Source of the DNA: a virus
Direction: 5' to 3' (one strand)
DNA length: 23,057 bases
IMG/VR virus record: IMGVR_UViG_3300042305_001795
Span: 1-23,057 of that record
Shown: piece after piece, positions 1-8,503 of the stretch
How the letters are laid out: the number at the start of each line of letters is the position of its first letter
Numbering within the stretch: position 1 is the stretch's first letter
The notes under the pieces: model-generated
Seen by the model: only the letters and a program-made list of their open reading frames with translations
Told to the model about the DNA's origin: nothing
Database searches by the model: none
Program-made: the position numbers and the translations under genes

Positions 1-1
1 C

Positions 2-409
2 TAATCTGCGGGCGCGTTTCCCTGTTTGCTTCGCCCACCTTGAGTTTAGCATGTGATCGGCGGCCTCTGCCCATTTTTTTTCTCTGACGGCGGCAAGGGT
101 ATCGGTAAACTTGGCAAAGCCTCCGGCCCCCATCTGAAACACCATCGAGGTCAAAACATCTTGTCTCACTTCGTCCATCTCGCCCCAAACTGGACCAACT
201 ACTTTCTCAGCAGAGCCTTGGGATTTCGCGATATCGTGTCTTAGCTGAACAAAGATGGCTTGATCACAAAGGCCGTTTGCTTCTAGATTAAAACCCACGC
301 CGATGGTAAGCTTCCCCCGCGGGCAGGTGTACATACGATTGTGGAACCCCTCATCTCGAATGAGCATCTTCATCAACGGCGTGTTCTCTAACGATTTCAA
401 ATCGGCCAT
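2..409 (-). CDS. T4-type lysozyme (GH24 endolysin), C-terminus cut by window edge
   Basis: This frame opens at an ATG (409-407) and stays open for 136 codons to the window edge, so the C-terminus is missing. The product would cleave the glycan strands of peptidoglycan at lysis. Residues 16-42 match the catalytic region of T4-type lysozymes: Glu20 in LIRDEGF, then Tyr27, and TIGVGF at 35-40. Glu20 to Thr35 has the same 15-residue spacing as T4 Glu11 to Thr26. The residue at the T4 Asp20 position is Cys29, a substitution known in part of this family. A later match is VLTSMVFQMG. No signal peptide or N-terminal membrane segment is seen, so export should depend on a holin. A GGGAT site precedes the ATG. 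The first 59 bases overlap the end of the upstream membrane-protein gene in another frame. The family is clear; the true start could instead be Met13 or Met15. Confidence 0.88.
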   Translation of the reverse strand, partial: MADLKSLENTPLMKMLIRDEGFHNRMYTCPRGKLTIGVGFNLEANGLCDQAIFVQLRHDIAKSQGSAEKVVGPVWGEMDEVRQDVLTSMVFQMGAGGFAKFTDTLAAVREKKWAEAADHMLNSRWAKQTGKRARRL

Positions 410-737
410 TTTTCATCCCTGCGCTGTAGCCTAAAAGGTTAAGGATAAGAAGCGTCACGGCAAGCGTAAAGCCCCCGACTTGTATCAAGTGTGCTGGTCG
501 ATGGCTCTGAATCGCTTGTGTTGTGAGTGACGTTATCTGCGATATTAACGCGCTCTGGCGAGTCTCGATAGCGGCTAAATCCGAGCGAATCTCAGCAACG
601 CTTTGAGCCTGTAAGGTTAAGCTCGTTGGCAAGGTGGAAAGAGCGGTCACATTCCGCGTTAGTTCGACGATGGCCTCCGTCTGAGTCCGAAGGTGCTCGA
701 CAACATCGCAAAGGTTTACCCGTTCTTCCTCGGTCAT
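351..737 (-). CDS. Coiled-coil protein with one membrane segment, possible holin or lysis accessory
   Basis: A 128-aa protein. Residues 5-75 are helical with heptad-like Leu/Ile/Val spacing, residues about 84-106 form one hydrophobic segment rich in Leu, Ile, Val and Gly, and the last 20 residues are charged. There is no N-terminal signal sequence, so the long helix is probably cytoplasmic. The gene starts directly after the stop codon of the tail-fibre gene (TAA then ATG) behind a GAGGGGG site, and its end overlaps the lysozyme start by 59 bases. Position next to the endolysin and a single membrane span fit a holin-like or other lysis-membrane protein. I do not recognise a named holin family, the coiled coil is long for a holin, and an inner-membrane spanin-type role is an alternative. 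Confidence 0.75.
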   Translation of the reverse strand: MTEEERVNLCDVVEHLRTQTEAIVELTRNVTALSTLPTSLTLQAQSVAEIRSDLAAIETRQSALISQITSLTTQAIQSHRPAHLIQVGGFTLAVTLLILNLLGYSAGMKNGRFEIVREHAVDEDAHSR

Positions 738-1991
738 TTATGCCCCCTCTAAAACTGCGATTCTAGCCTCCAGTGATTCGACAGTTGAGCTAAGTTCCTT
801 TACGGCTTTGACAAGCACCGGAATCAATCGGCTGTAATCCATCGCTAGTTTTGTGAGGGTAGGATCTTCTCCTTGAATAACTTCTTTTGTGTCGTAAACT
901 GCTTCGGGAATAATGCTAATTACTTCTTGAGCAATGAACCCCAACTGCGGAGTGGCTGGGTCGGCTTTATATTTGAACGAGCAAGGTTCTAGTTGCGTTA
1001 TTTCATTCAACCCATAATGAAGAGGGGACACATCTTCTTTTAACCGAATATCCGAAGTTTGGGTTCCAACAATCGTCCCTCCTGTTGTTCCTATATTGGA
1101 TTCAGAAGTTGATGTCCTCAAAACATCCGTGTTGTCGTGCCATAAACTATTAAATTGCCCGTCTTCGGCTTGAAGTCTTACCGCTCCACATGCATCGGTA
1201 ATTCCTGAGTGCTTGTAAGCAAGGATCTGAGCCCATCGCGTATTCGAGCCGACTTTGCCTTGTGCGACCACATCCGCAAACTCAGTATCGGCAATGCTAT
1301 CGCTTGCTACTTTTAACCGATGAGATCCGCTCGGCTTGTAAAAGTACTCTTGAGTAATGGCAGGCAAGCCATCATCAGTATTTGTCCCGACGAGAAGATT
1401 GCCACCGGACGTAACCCGAGCCCGTTCTATTGCCGAAGTAAAAAGGGTAATCGCACTCGCATCTGAACCATAAAGGCTAAGGGTACCTGTCCCGCGATGG
1501 ACTAATTCAGAATTTGCGTTCGCGCCGCCACCACGAATGAAGCGACACCCATAATCTGAATAGGTGGTATCTCCGATAAGATCGACGTAAGCATTTCCGG
1601 AGCCTGTTCGCCCTTCCCCGATGTTTACGGAACAATCTTGGGTAGTCGTAGCCGCAGATCCGACGGTAATACCTGCTGCGGCATTAGTAACGCTTAATGA
1701 TCCAGTTGAAAGCGAAGTGTTAATCTGGCCAAGCGTTGCATACTGGTCCGATGCTGTGGCGTTCCCTACGCCCGTATGCTTAAACCCCGCCATGGGCTGA
1801 TTGCCCGTTGCCGCCTTAGAGCCGTTTGCCTTGACACAATCAGTCAAAGCTGTGGCAACGTCATTCATCTCGGCATCGTGCTCTGTCGCGGAGATTATGG
1901 GGTTCGCTTGCGCCGCTCTTTGAGTCCAGAGAGTGCTTCCGCTCAAAGTGCCGTTAGTTCTTGTGTAGTTTCCGCTGCCGTCAAAGCCCAT
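738..1991 (-). CDS. Tail fibre/appendage protein with C-terminal S74 intramolecular chaperone
   Basis: A 417-aa trimeric-type tail appendage. The N-terminal 90 residues (GSGNYTRTNG, then NPIISATEHDAEMNDV and GNQPMAGFKHTGVGNA) resemble the virion-anchoring start of many podovirus tail appendages. Residues 95-310 are Gly/Ser/Thr-rich and beta-like, with phrases such as GNLLVGTNTDDG typical of S74 proteins. The chaperone begins near residue 312 with SDIRLKEDV: Ser313 and Lys318 are the expected self-cleavage dyad. GFIAQEV (351-357) and MDYSRLIPVLVKAVKEL (384-400) follow, and then a short coiled coil to the end. In this family the chaperone assembles the trimer and then cuts itself off, leaving about 312 residues. 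A GGAGGA site lies 9 bases before the ATG. The receptor is unknown; a depolymerase activity is not visible. Confidence 0.9.
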   Translation of the reverse strand: MGFDGSGNYTRTNGTLSGSTLWTQRAAQANPIISATEHDAEMNDVATALTDCVKANGSKAATGNQPMAGFKHTGVGNATASDQYATLGQINTSLSTGSLSVTNAAAGITVGSAATTTQDCSVNIGEGRTGSGNAYVDLIGDTTYSDYGCRFIRGGGANANSELVHRGTGTLSLYGSDASAITLFTSAIERARVTSGGNLLVGTNTDDGLPAITQEYFYKPSGSHRLKVASDSIADTEFADVVAQGKVGSNTRWAQILAYKHSGITDACGAVRLQAEDGQFNSLWHDNTDVLRTSTSESNIGTTGGTIVGTQTSDIRLKEDVSPLHYGLNEITQLEPCSFKYKADPATPQLGFIAQEVISIIPEAVYDTKEVIQGEDPTLTKLAMDYSRLIPVLVKAVKELSSTVESLEARIAVLEGA

Positions 1992-1996
1992 TTTTT

Positions 1997-4195
1997 TTAT
2001 TCCTCCGTTGCAGTTCTGCTAGCCACTTTTGACACAACGCTTGATTGTGGTTTTAGGATCTCGATTAAGGTATCAACGCCTTTTTGATTGCTTGTTAGTC
2101 GCTTGATGTATGGCGACAACTTTTGAATCATTTGAGCGGCTTCTGGTCCGCTGCTGTAAATGATGTTGCTCATCTCTCTTATCGCTGCATCATCCAAACC
2201 TAAGCTCCCCCCTTGCGATTCCATAAAAAGGCTTGCCATTTTTCGTGGAAAGTTCGTTACGGTATCGTAAATAGCTTGAGTTAGCGTCGTTAATTCCTTA
2301 TCGTTAATAGCCCGAGCACCTGTTCGGCTACCGCGAAGAATTTTCCCCGCGCTTTCTAACATCTGTACTTCTTGATCAAGCCCTTGGCGGATAGATTGAG
2401 AGGTTTTCTCACCAACAACTGAACCTATTTTCTTCCGAGTAGCTGGACCTCGGCGGATAGCCTTTACTAGTTCAGTTCCGCCTTTTTCTCCGCCTTTTCG
2501 CTCAAGTTCAACTCTTAATGCCGACGCTAGACCTTGCTTCCCTTCTTCGCCTAATCTGCTTCCTACTGCTTTCGATATTTTATCAACAAATTGGGGTGAG
2601 GTAGTAGAGTTTAAAAGGGTTGAGCCCACCTTGTCGGGAGACTGGACGACCAAATTTTCTACTATTAATCGCTCCGGTTCGGACAGCCCACTAACCTCTT
2701 CAAACAATGCTCGATATTGAGCATCTGCCGCCTTATAGCCTGGGTTCAATGCTTCTAACTCGTCCTCAATCGCCGTGCGCAGCCGCTTTGCTAGCTTGAT
2801 ATCTTTTGCCCCTGCGATTGTTCGATCTTTTGTTCTTTCAATAAATTTTAAATGGCTAACAAATTTCTTCGCGGATTCTTGTGAGTATCTATCTCCCGGG
2901 AAAGCTGGAGTAATAATATCTTTGAAATATTCCTTTGCTTGGCGTTCATCCATTAGCTTAGTTAATCGCTCACTCGGCTCGCCCTTAAACATTTCAAGAT
3001 AAGCCCCGCCGCCTCTTGCTTGTACCTCTGCGTCTACGCTTTCTTTAAAGCTTTTAAGAGCTTTTTGCCCTTGAGCAGCTCCAATCTCAAATTGATTTTC
3101 TGGTGATATTTTATCGAGAATTTTACCAATCCGACCCCTCATTACTTCCTGCTCGCCTTCAAACCCTTTCTTACCAATACGGCCCATTAATGCTTCACTT
3201 GCAATTGGAGCCCCCGCTGGTCTTTGTGCAAGAATATCCGCTAAGTCCATTGCCCCAGTTTTTTGCGTCGGAAAATATTCAGATTCAAATAACAGCTGTT
3301 CCGGTCGCCCCCCAGCTATTGCTTCCTGTTGAGCTTTTAAGGCTTGTTCTGGATCAAACCCGCGCTTGGCTAGCTGTTGCGCTGTGGCTTTTTCCATTGT
3401 CGTAAGTCCGGCTTTTCCTTTGGTCGGTAAGTTGCCAACCGCTCCTCGTTGCTGGCGTATTAGTTCTTGCGCTTGTTCTGCCGTTTCGGGAGCTGCGCCT
3501 TTTAATGCTGTAATGATTGGTGACAATACATCTTGACCAGCTTCTAAAAGAGCTTGTGCTGGTCGAGTTTTGGCAAGATATCCTGCTGTGTTTAAAGCTG
3601 CGCCTACAACTGCAGGAGCAGCTGCGCCAACTCCTGCACCAAATACGGCACTGGGAAGTCTTTGACTGACAGACTCTAATGGAGATGCCTGCTCGCTAGG
3701 TTCTGCCAGCCCCGCACCTGTAAGAGATCCCCCAAGTGCGCCAGAAACGTAAGGCCGTTCGAGAATCATTTGCCCGATTGTTGGAATATAACTCCCCGCT
3801 TTTTTTGCACCGGCCGCAACTAACCCGCCAGCTAAACTAGGGACGTTTGCAAGTACTTGTCCGGCTATCGCTTTGCCATATGCCTCGCGTTCGGCTTCTT
3901 TTGCTTGTTCTCTGTAGCTTTGCTGCTGGCTTGCCACGTCCATCTCAGCGGGAGAACCACCGAGTAAAGTACCAATCTTTTGCCCCAATACGTCTGCTCT
4001 TGCTGCTAGTTCTTCACCAAACGGCAAGCCCTGCAATCCCGCTGCGCCTAGTTTGTTTAATGCAACGCTTGGCGTGTCAGTTGGCGCAAATTGCCACCAT
4101 GCCCGAGCGTCTTCGCCCGTCAAAAGTTGGGTACTTTCAACTGGCACAAGTTCAGTCGTCCCGTCCTCGTTGAGCACTTCATAAAAATCAGCCAT
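1997..4195 (-). CDS. Large internal/ejection-type virion protein (732 aa)
   Basis: This protein sits where P22-like phages encode their ejection proteins, after the tail hub and before the tail appendage. It begins with an acidic domain (residues 1-35), followed by mostly helical sequence. Three Gly/Ala-rich hydrophobic stretches (about 109-130, 147-164 and 183-206) could interact with a membrane. Residues 220-730 are charged and helical, with many Gln, Glu and Lys. I see no transglycosylase, peptidase or other enzyme motif. Composition and position suggest a protein carried inside the capsid and delivered to the cell envelope with the DNA, analogous to P22 gp16 or gp20; this is inference from context, not homology. 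The start is an ATG with TAGGA just upstream, and the end lies five bases before the tail-fibre ATG. Confidence 0.72.
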   Translation of the reverse strand: MADFYEVLNEDGTTELVPVESTQLLTGEDARAWWQFAPTDTPSVALNKLGAAGLQGLPFGEELAARADVLGQKIGTLLGGSPAEMDVASQQQSYREQAKEAEREAYGKAIAGQVLANVPSLAGGLVAAGAKKAGSYIPTIGQMILERPYVSGALGGSLTGAGLAEPSEQASPLESVSQRLPSAVFGAGVGAAAPAVVGAALNTAGYLAKTRPAQALLEAGQDVLSPIITALKGAAPETAEQAQELIRQQRGAVGNLPTKGKAGLTTMEKATAQQLAKRGFDPEQALKAQQEAIAGGRPEQLLFESEYFPTQKTGAMDLADILAQRPAGAPIASEALMGRIGKKGFEGEQEVMRGRIGKILDKISPENQFEIGAAQGQKALKSFKESVDAEVQARGGGAYLEMFKGEPSERLTKLMDERQAKEYFKDIITPAFPGDRYSQESAKKFVSHLKFIERTKDRTIAGAKDIKLAKRLRTAIEDELEALNPGYKAADAQYRALFEEVSGLSEPERLIVENLVVQSPDKVGSTLLNSTTSPQFVDKISKAVGSRLGEEGKQGLASALRVELERKGGEKGGTELVKAIRRGPATRKKIGSVVGEKTSQSIRQGLDQEVQMLESAGKILRGSRTGARAINDKELTTLTQAIYDTVTNFPRKMASLFMESQGGSLGLDDAAIREMSNIIYSSGPEAAQMIQKLSPYIKRLTSNQKGVDTLIEILKPQSSVVSKVASRTATEE

Positions 4196-4202
4196 AGTAT
4201 TC

Positions 4203-5927
4203 CTATCGTCTTACAATGCCAATTACAGGGCGGCGATCTGGGGTGTATCCCATAAGTTTGGGGTTTTTTGTTATGGGCGTAGTGGTTTGAGTTCCAAACG
4301 GTTCGACAGGTTGCTTCGGTTGTTTTACATATCCTGTCGGCACGCCACCAATCCCTTTTGCTTGGTTAATTGAATCCAATGCGCTGCCTACAACTTCAAA
4401 AGGGTCAGTTTCGGGGATAGCTCGCTGCACTGCGTTAATTAGTTTGTCGCCCTGTAAAAAGCTCTCGTAAGTTGGCTTTACTTCATTTTCTAAGTAATCA
4501 AACGCCGCGTTTTGCTGAGCTTTTACGTATGCCCCTGTAGTTTTTAGGAGGGCATCCAAACTATCAACAGGAATTTCATTCCGTCCGAACACGCTTGCAA
4601 CTAACCGACCAGGGGCACTGTTCCACCACATACTATCGGGGATAAGAGCTTGTGCGGCTTCGCCTTCGTTTACGCTTAATCCAGGTTCAATAGCGTTAAT
4701 CGCAAGTTTCGCAAGTTGCACCCTATCCTGCGGCTTTATTCTTCCGTTCGGACGTTTTGCAATTTCTGTGGTTAATGCAGCAAGCTTATTAAGAGTGGAG
4801 CTTTGTCCGCGTAGTTTTTCTACGTTTTGCTTATAGCCTTCACTGGTTTGAATATCTTTTAATTGGCTTGCAAAATTTTGTTCTTCTTTAGATGTTTGTT
4901 CGCGTTCTGCTATGCCTCTTTTCCTTTCTGCTTCTTTAATAGTAGCCGCTCTTATTTCTTCCAAAGTTTGAGGCGGTTTGCCATAGGTCCCTGGCTGTTC
5001 ACTTGGTGGAGTTATTTTTTGTCCCAATAACCTTGACGCTTCTTCATATTGAGATGACGGTGTCGCTTGTATATTAATCCCCTCTGGTCCTTGAATACTT
5101 GGCTGTTCTGCTCGAGCTGGAGCTGCAACGCTTGGAGCAATTATCGACGGCATTTTCGCGGTTGATTCCGTTCTGGAGGTAGGAAGAGTTATTCCCCTTT
5201 TCTCAAACTCACTTCTGAATGGTTCCAATATTGCCGCCCTTTCTTGTTCTTGCTGACTCATCAATATTCGCGCTTGTTGTGGTCTAAGTTCTGGCGCAGT
5301 CCCTTCTTTTTCGGCAATGGTAAGGGCATCCAGATAGGTGAGAGGTTGGCCGCCTGACTTTTGCGCAATATCCATCATTTTGAACTGTCTTTCTTGTTCA
5401 GCTTTGACTGCACCGGCCTCAGCTGCCTGCATCTTTGACCCCAATTCGAGAATCTGACTTGCTTGGTTCGGATACTTGTTCATCAATCCAAACAATGCCG
5501 CCGATTTCGATTGTGGCGCTGGGGGAGGGACGATTCCATCTTCTAATGTTTTGCCAAGTAAACTTTCTGGGTATTCCCCTTTCTTTATTGGCTTTCCTGT
5601 ATAGGTGCCTTGTCCGCTAAGAATAGCCGCTAAATCTTGCCCTAGCCCTCGCTTCTCAGAGGCTTGCAATTGAGAACCAGCAATCTGACCTGCGCCACCA
5701 AGAAGCCCTGCAAGCAAGTTAAAACGGTTTGCCTTGCGGATATCCTCATCAAGAGCCCCTGCGCCTGGAACCATCTCTACCCGAGAGGCAAGTTTACCGA
5801 CTCCTTCGAGGATAGAGCCCCAATCAAGGCCACTACTAGACGGTGCTGACGGTGCAGAAGAGCCACCGCCCCCGAACAAAGACGAGCCTACGTTGATGAT
5901 AGTTGGTATCCAATCTGCGATGCCCAT
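4203..5927 (-). CDS. Internal/ejection-type virion protein (574 aa)
   Basis: The second of three adjacent proteins with ejection-protein character. The N-terminus (residues 1-50) holds a short hydrophobic helix, a Gly/Ser/Pro-rich stretch at 19-33, and then a second helix. A Gly/Ala/Leu-rich hydrophobic stretch lies at 70-85. The middle is disordered-looking and rich in Ala, Pro, Gln and Glu (about 240-330), followed by a helical charged region (about 330-400) and a more ordered C-terminal part with MWWNSAPGRL. No catalytic motif is seen. A GAGGAG site precedes the ATG by seven bases, and the gap to the upstream gene is only three bases, so the genes are co-transcribed. The role as a P22 gp20/gp7-like ejection protein is inferred from order and composition. 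Confidence 0.7.
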   Translation of the reverse strand: MGIADWIPTIINVGSSLFGGGGSSAPSAPSSSGLDWGSILEGVGKLASRVEMVPGAGALDEDIRKANRFNLLAGLLGGAGQIAGSQLQASEKRGLGQDLAAILSGQGTYTGKPIKKGEYPESLLGKTLEDGIVPPPAPQSKSAALFGLMNKYPNQASQILELGSKMQAAEAGAVKAEQERQFKMMDIAQKSGGQPLTYLDALTIAEKEGTAPELRPQQARILMSQQEQERAAILEPFRSEFEKRGITLPTSRTESTAKMPSIIAPSVAAPARAEQPSIQGPEGINIQATPSSQYEEASRLLGQKITPPSEQPGTYGKPPQTLEEIRAATIKEAERKRGIAEREQTSKEEQNFASQLKDIQTSEGYKQNVEKLRGQSSTLNKLAALTTEIAKRPNGRIKPQDRVQLAKLAINAIEPGLSVNEGEAAQALIPDSMWWNSAPGRLVASVFGRNEIPVDSLDALLKTTGAYVKAQQNAAFDYLENEVKPTYESFLQGDKLINAVQRAIPETDPFEVVGSALDSINQAKGIGGVPTGYVKQPKQPVEPFGTQTTTPITKNPKLMGYTPDRRPVIGIVRR

Positions 5928-5930
5928 TGC

Positions 5931-7001
5931 CTAGCTCCTCATTCTGATTTGTGATTCTCTGCTGCCGCCGCGCTCTTCTTTTTCCAAAATCTTGGTGGCT
6001 TCCTCAGGGGTTAGTCCGAGTCCCGCAATCCCATTAGCTGCATCTGGCTGGCGAGTCATATATTGGAACCGCTCGTCTCTCAGCAACGCCACACGATCTG
6101 CATATTGTTGAGCCTCGTCCCCTTGTCCTGATTTTTGCAGCGCCGCAATAGCCAATCGGTTCGCCCTGTCTAGGTCTCCCTGTCTTTCGGCTGACTTTAT
6201 TTTTTCTTTTTCAAGTTTCGTCAGAAGTTTGTTGTTTTGGATAGTTGACAATACTCGCTTTTGCTCAAGGTTGTAGGTTTTCTGCCACTGCCTTTCTGCC
6301 GTTCCAATCTTGCGCTCTTCCTGAGCCGCACCAACGGCCTGTAGCGTGCGGTTAAACTCAGCGGTAGTAGCACCCTCGGCGAATTGTCGCGCTTGCTGGC
6401 GGGCTTGTGCTGCCTCTAATGCGCGTGATTCTGCAAGGGCTTGCTGTTCGCCTCGATATGCTTGCGAGTCTGGTGAAATACCTCTATCGGCTAAATACTG
6501 TTCTCGCTGTCTCTGTTCTCGTGCTTGCCGTTCTGCTGCACCAACGGTGATATCGCCTAGCTCCTGCTCATACCGCTGTTGAAACATTGCCGCTAACTCT
6601 TGTTGAGTCGGAAGACGGTATCCACCCGTAAGAGCTTGTTGAGTCTGCTCAGCGGTTGGAGTTTGTGTGTATGGAGCTGGAGCGGTAATAGGGTTTCGCG
6701 GTTGTTGCGGTGCCGTCGCAGCAGGAGGCGGGTTTACGGGCTCTGACATTGGAATCCGTATTTGCGCCTGTGGCACTAACTTGCCGGAGGGGTCCCTATA
6801 TAGACCAGGTGAGACTCTTGTATAACCCGATGGAGCCTTAAACGTAGATTGAGCTGGTGCCGCTTGAGGAACTGTCGTCGTTGCCGGAGGATTGAACGCT
6901 TCCTTTGCTTGCTCATTCGGCTGCCCCATCCTATTCCCTGGATAGTTTGGGTCGCGTGCTGGCTGTGTTGGGGTTCCTGGCATTGTTTTTCTAACGGCCA
7001 T
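5931..7001 (-). CDS. Pro/Gln-rich internal virion protein (356 aa)
   Basis: The first gene after the gp10-like tail protein, overlapping it by one base (TAATG) and preceded by a GGAGG site nine bases from the ATG. Residues 1-128 are low-complexity Pro, Gln, Ala and Thr with a small folded patch near 57-82 (GYTRVSPGLYRDPSGKLV). Residues 130-300 are strongly helical and Arg/Gln/Glu-rich. The patch at 173-200 (RGISPDSQAYRGEQQALAES) is of a kind I associate with internal or injection proteins of many podoviruses, where Gly-x-x-Pro-x-Ser-x-Ala-Tyr recurs. Short length and position suggest the smallest of a three-protein ejection set, comparable to P22 gp7. This is contextual; no enzymatic domain is visible. 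Confidence 0.7.
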   Translation of the reverse strand: MAVRKTMPGTPTQPARDPNYPGNRMGQPNEQAKEAFNPPATTTVPQAAPAQSTFKAPSGYTRVSPGLYRDPSGKLVPQAQIRIPMSEPVNPPPAATAPQQPRNPITAPAPYTQTPTAEQTQQALTGGYRLPTQQELAAMFQQRYEQELGDITVGAAERQAREQRQREQYLADRGISPDSQAYRGEQQALAESRALEAAQARQQARQFAEGATTAEFNRTLQAVGAAQEERKIGTAERQWQKTYNLEQKRVLSTIQNNKLLTKLEKEKIKSAERQGDLDRANRLAIAALQKSGQGDEAQQYADRVALLRDERFQYMTRQPDAANGIAGLGLTPEEATKILEKEERGGSRESQIRMRS

Positions 7002-8503
7002 TATAATAATCCTCCGGTCTCAAACGTGATTGCTGCTGCGTAAAACTCGTACGGTCCTGTGGTGCTTTCAAAAGCAAAACTGATACTTGCGGCCCGCCCA
7101 AAGGCTGTAAGCGAATAAACATCTTCTCCCCGAATCTTGGGAGCACTCCAAAGAGCTTGATTCCAAAGTCCGGCGTTCCAGTTAAACCCACCTTCATTAT
7201 TTTGAGTCGTATAAGTAAATGGGGCTTCCTTAAAATCGACATCCGTTCCAATTGAGAACGTTTCGCCTGGTGCGCTTTTTACATGTGGACGAATCATCGT
7301 AAACCGCTTTATTCGCGCTCGGTCTTTGAAATAATTATAGGCGATATGCACTTCGCTTTTTATTGGGGCTCCGTTATCGAGCGTCCCTGTTTCAGCTTTA
7401 AATACCCGCCCATTCGTTCCGCCAAAATAGATGCTATCGCCAAACGAAGCCCATACTTTTGCTTGCATTCCAGTGTATTGAGCCCATGCCCCTCGCTCAG
7501 GGTTAAGCACGAATTGTTGCGCAACATTAGAAACAGGGATATTGAAATAAACCGCCTTGCCGCCGCTGTGGTATGCCGCGTTCCATCCCGTAGAGTTGCC
7601 GTAATCTTGAGCTGCACTTAAAAAAGCACTGTTTATGTTTGAGGTAATACTGGCGTAAGAAGAGTTGTTCCCGCCTGATAAAAGAGCTGATAGGGGGGTA
7701 ATTCCAGCCTTATGAATGATAAGAAGATCGGAGCCTAATCCAAGATATGCCCTGCGCCCCGCAACTGGTTCAGGAAGAAAAAACCGTCCAGCGATAGACC
7801 AGTTGTTCGCATTTTCTGGGTCTGTTCCAGAGTATAGAAGTACTTCGCCTTCACTCGATACGATTACAAAATAATCTTGTAATCCGACTCCCGTGTCTCG
7901 GGACCACGAGCTTACAAACTCAACTGTGCCACCGCGTTGCAATAGGTAGCTATAATCAATTCGGTGCATCTGCCCTTGGAACGCTGCCGTGTTACTATTC
8001 CAAACATAGCTGGTGTTCTTTTCAACGACAAAAAGGCGGCTTTTGTACTGGCAACCTTGTATCAAGTTTGACGGCGTAAGGTTATGCACTTGCCCGTTAA
8101 AACTAGGCTGACTCCACGTTGTCCCGTCATACATTTGGGGCGTATCGGTACCATTAAAGAACAGTATCCGGGTGCCAATTAAAACATGCTGCCAAGTGCT
8201 ATTTGTGATTGCTGGACCTAACGCAACCGAGCTTGAAGATGTAACGTCGTAAAATCGAGTCCCTGCACACGCAATTAGCTTGCTGCTGCCATTCGCTAGA
8301 GGTAACTCAACAAGCGTATTCACATCGCTGGTGTTACCAGTGATGAGGCAATGAGGCGTATATCCTCGGCGCGTCCTTACAAAACCATCATCCGGAAACG
8401 CATTAATCATTTTAATGGCGTAGGTAGGGTCCATCTGATCAAGAGGGTCGCGGGTGTTCCATCCGCTAGTTGGTGCTGATATGGTTGCAGTTGTGCTTCT
8501 CAT
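7001..8503 (-). CDS. gp10-like tail hub / packaged-DNA stabilisation protein
   Basis: A 500-aa beta-rich protein of nearly the same length as P22 gp10 (472 aa), a tail-hub component that plugs the portal channel after packaging. The start SAPTSGWNTRDPLDQMDPTYA, followed by INAFPDD...VRTRRGYTPH, is the characteristic N-terminal signature of these podovirus proteins. The rest is a series of short beta repeats with aromatic and Asn/Gly turns (for example GTRFYDV, GTRILFFNGTDTPQMYDGTTW and SRLFVVEKNTSYVW), consistent with a propeller-like fold. No membrane segment or enzyme motif is seen. The ATG overlaps the stop of the upstream gene as ATGA. The call rests on N-terminal signature, size, fold style and position near the connector. 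Confidence 0.78.
   Translation of the reverse strand: MRSTTATISAPTSGWNTRDPLDQMDPTYAIKMINAFPDDGFVRTRRGYTPHCLITGNTSDVNTLVELPLANGSSKLIACAGTRFYDVTSSSSVALGPAITNSTWQHVLIGTRILFFNGTDTPQMYDGTTWSQPSFNGQVHNLTPSNLIQGCQYKSRLFVVEKNTSYVWNSNTAAFQGQMHRIDYSYLLQRGGTVEFVSSWSRDTGVGLQDYFVIVSSEGEVLLYSGTDPENANNWSIAGRFFLPEPVAGRRAYLGLGSDLLIIHKAGITPLSALLSGGNNSSYASITSNINSAFLSAAQDYGNSTGWNAAYHSGGKAVYFNIPVSNVAQQFVLNPERGAWAQYTGMQAKVWASFGDSIYFGGTNGRVFKAETGTLDNGAPIKSEVHIAYNYFKDRARIKRFTMIRPHVKSAPGETFSIGTDVDFKEAPFTYTTQNNEGGFNWNAGLWNQALWSAPKIRGEDVYSLTAFGRAASISFAFESTTGPYEFYAAAITFETGGLL

Noticed and set aside
3103-4173. Several plus-strand frames of about 100 codons opposite the 732-aa gene
   Set aside because: They lie wholly within a long conserved-style minus-strand gene with good start signals and have odd low-complexity Leu/Pro-rich composition.
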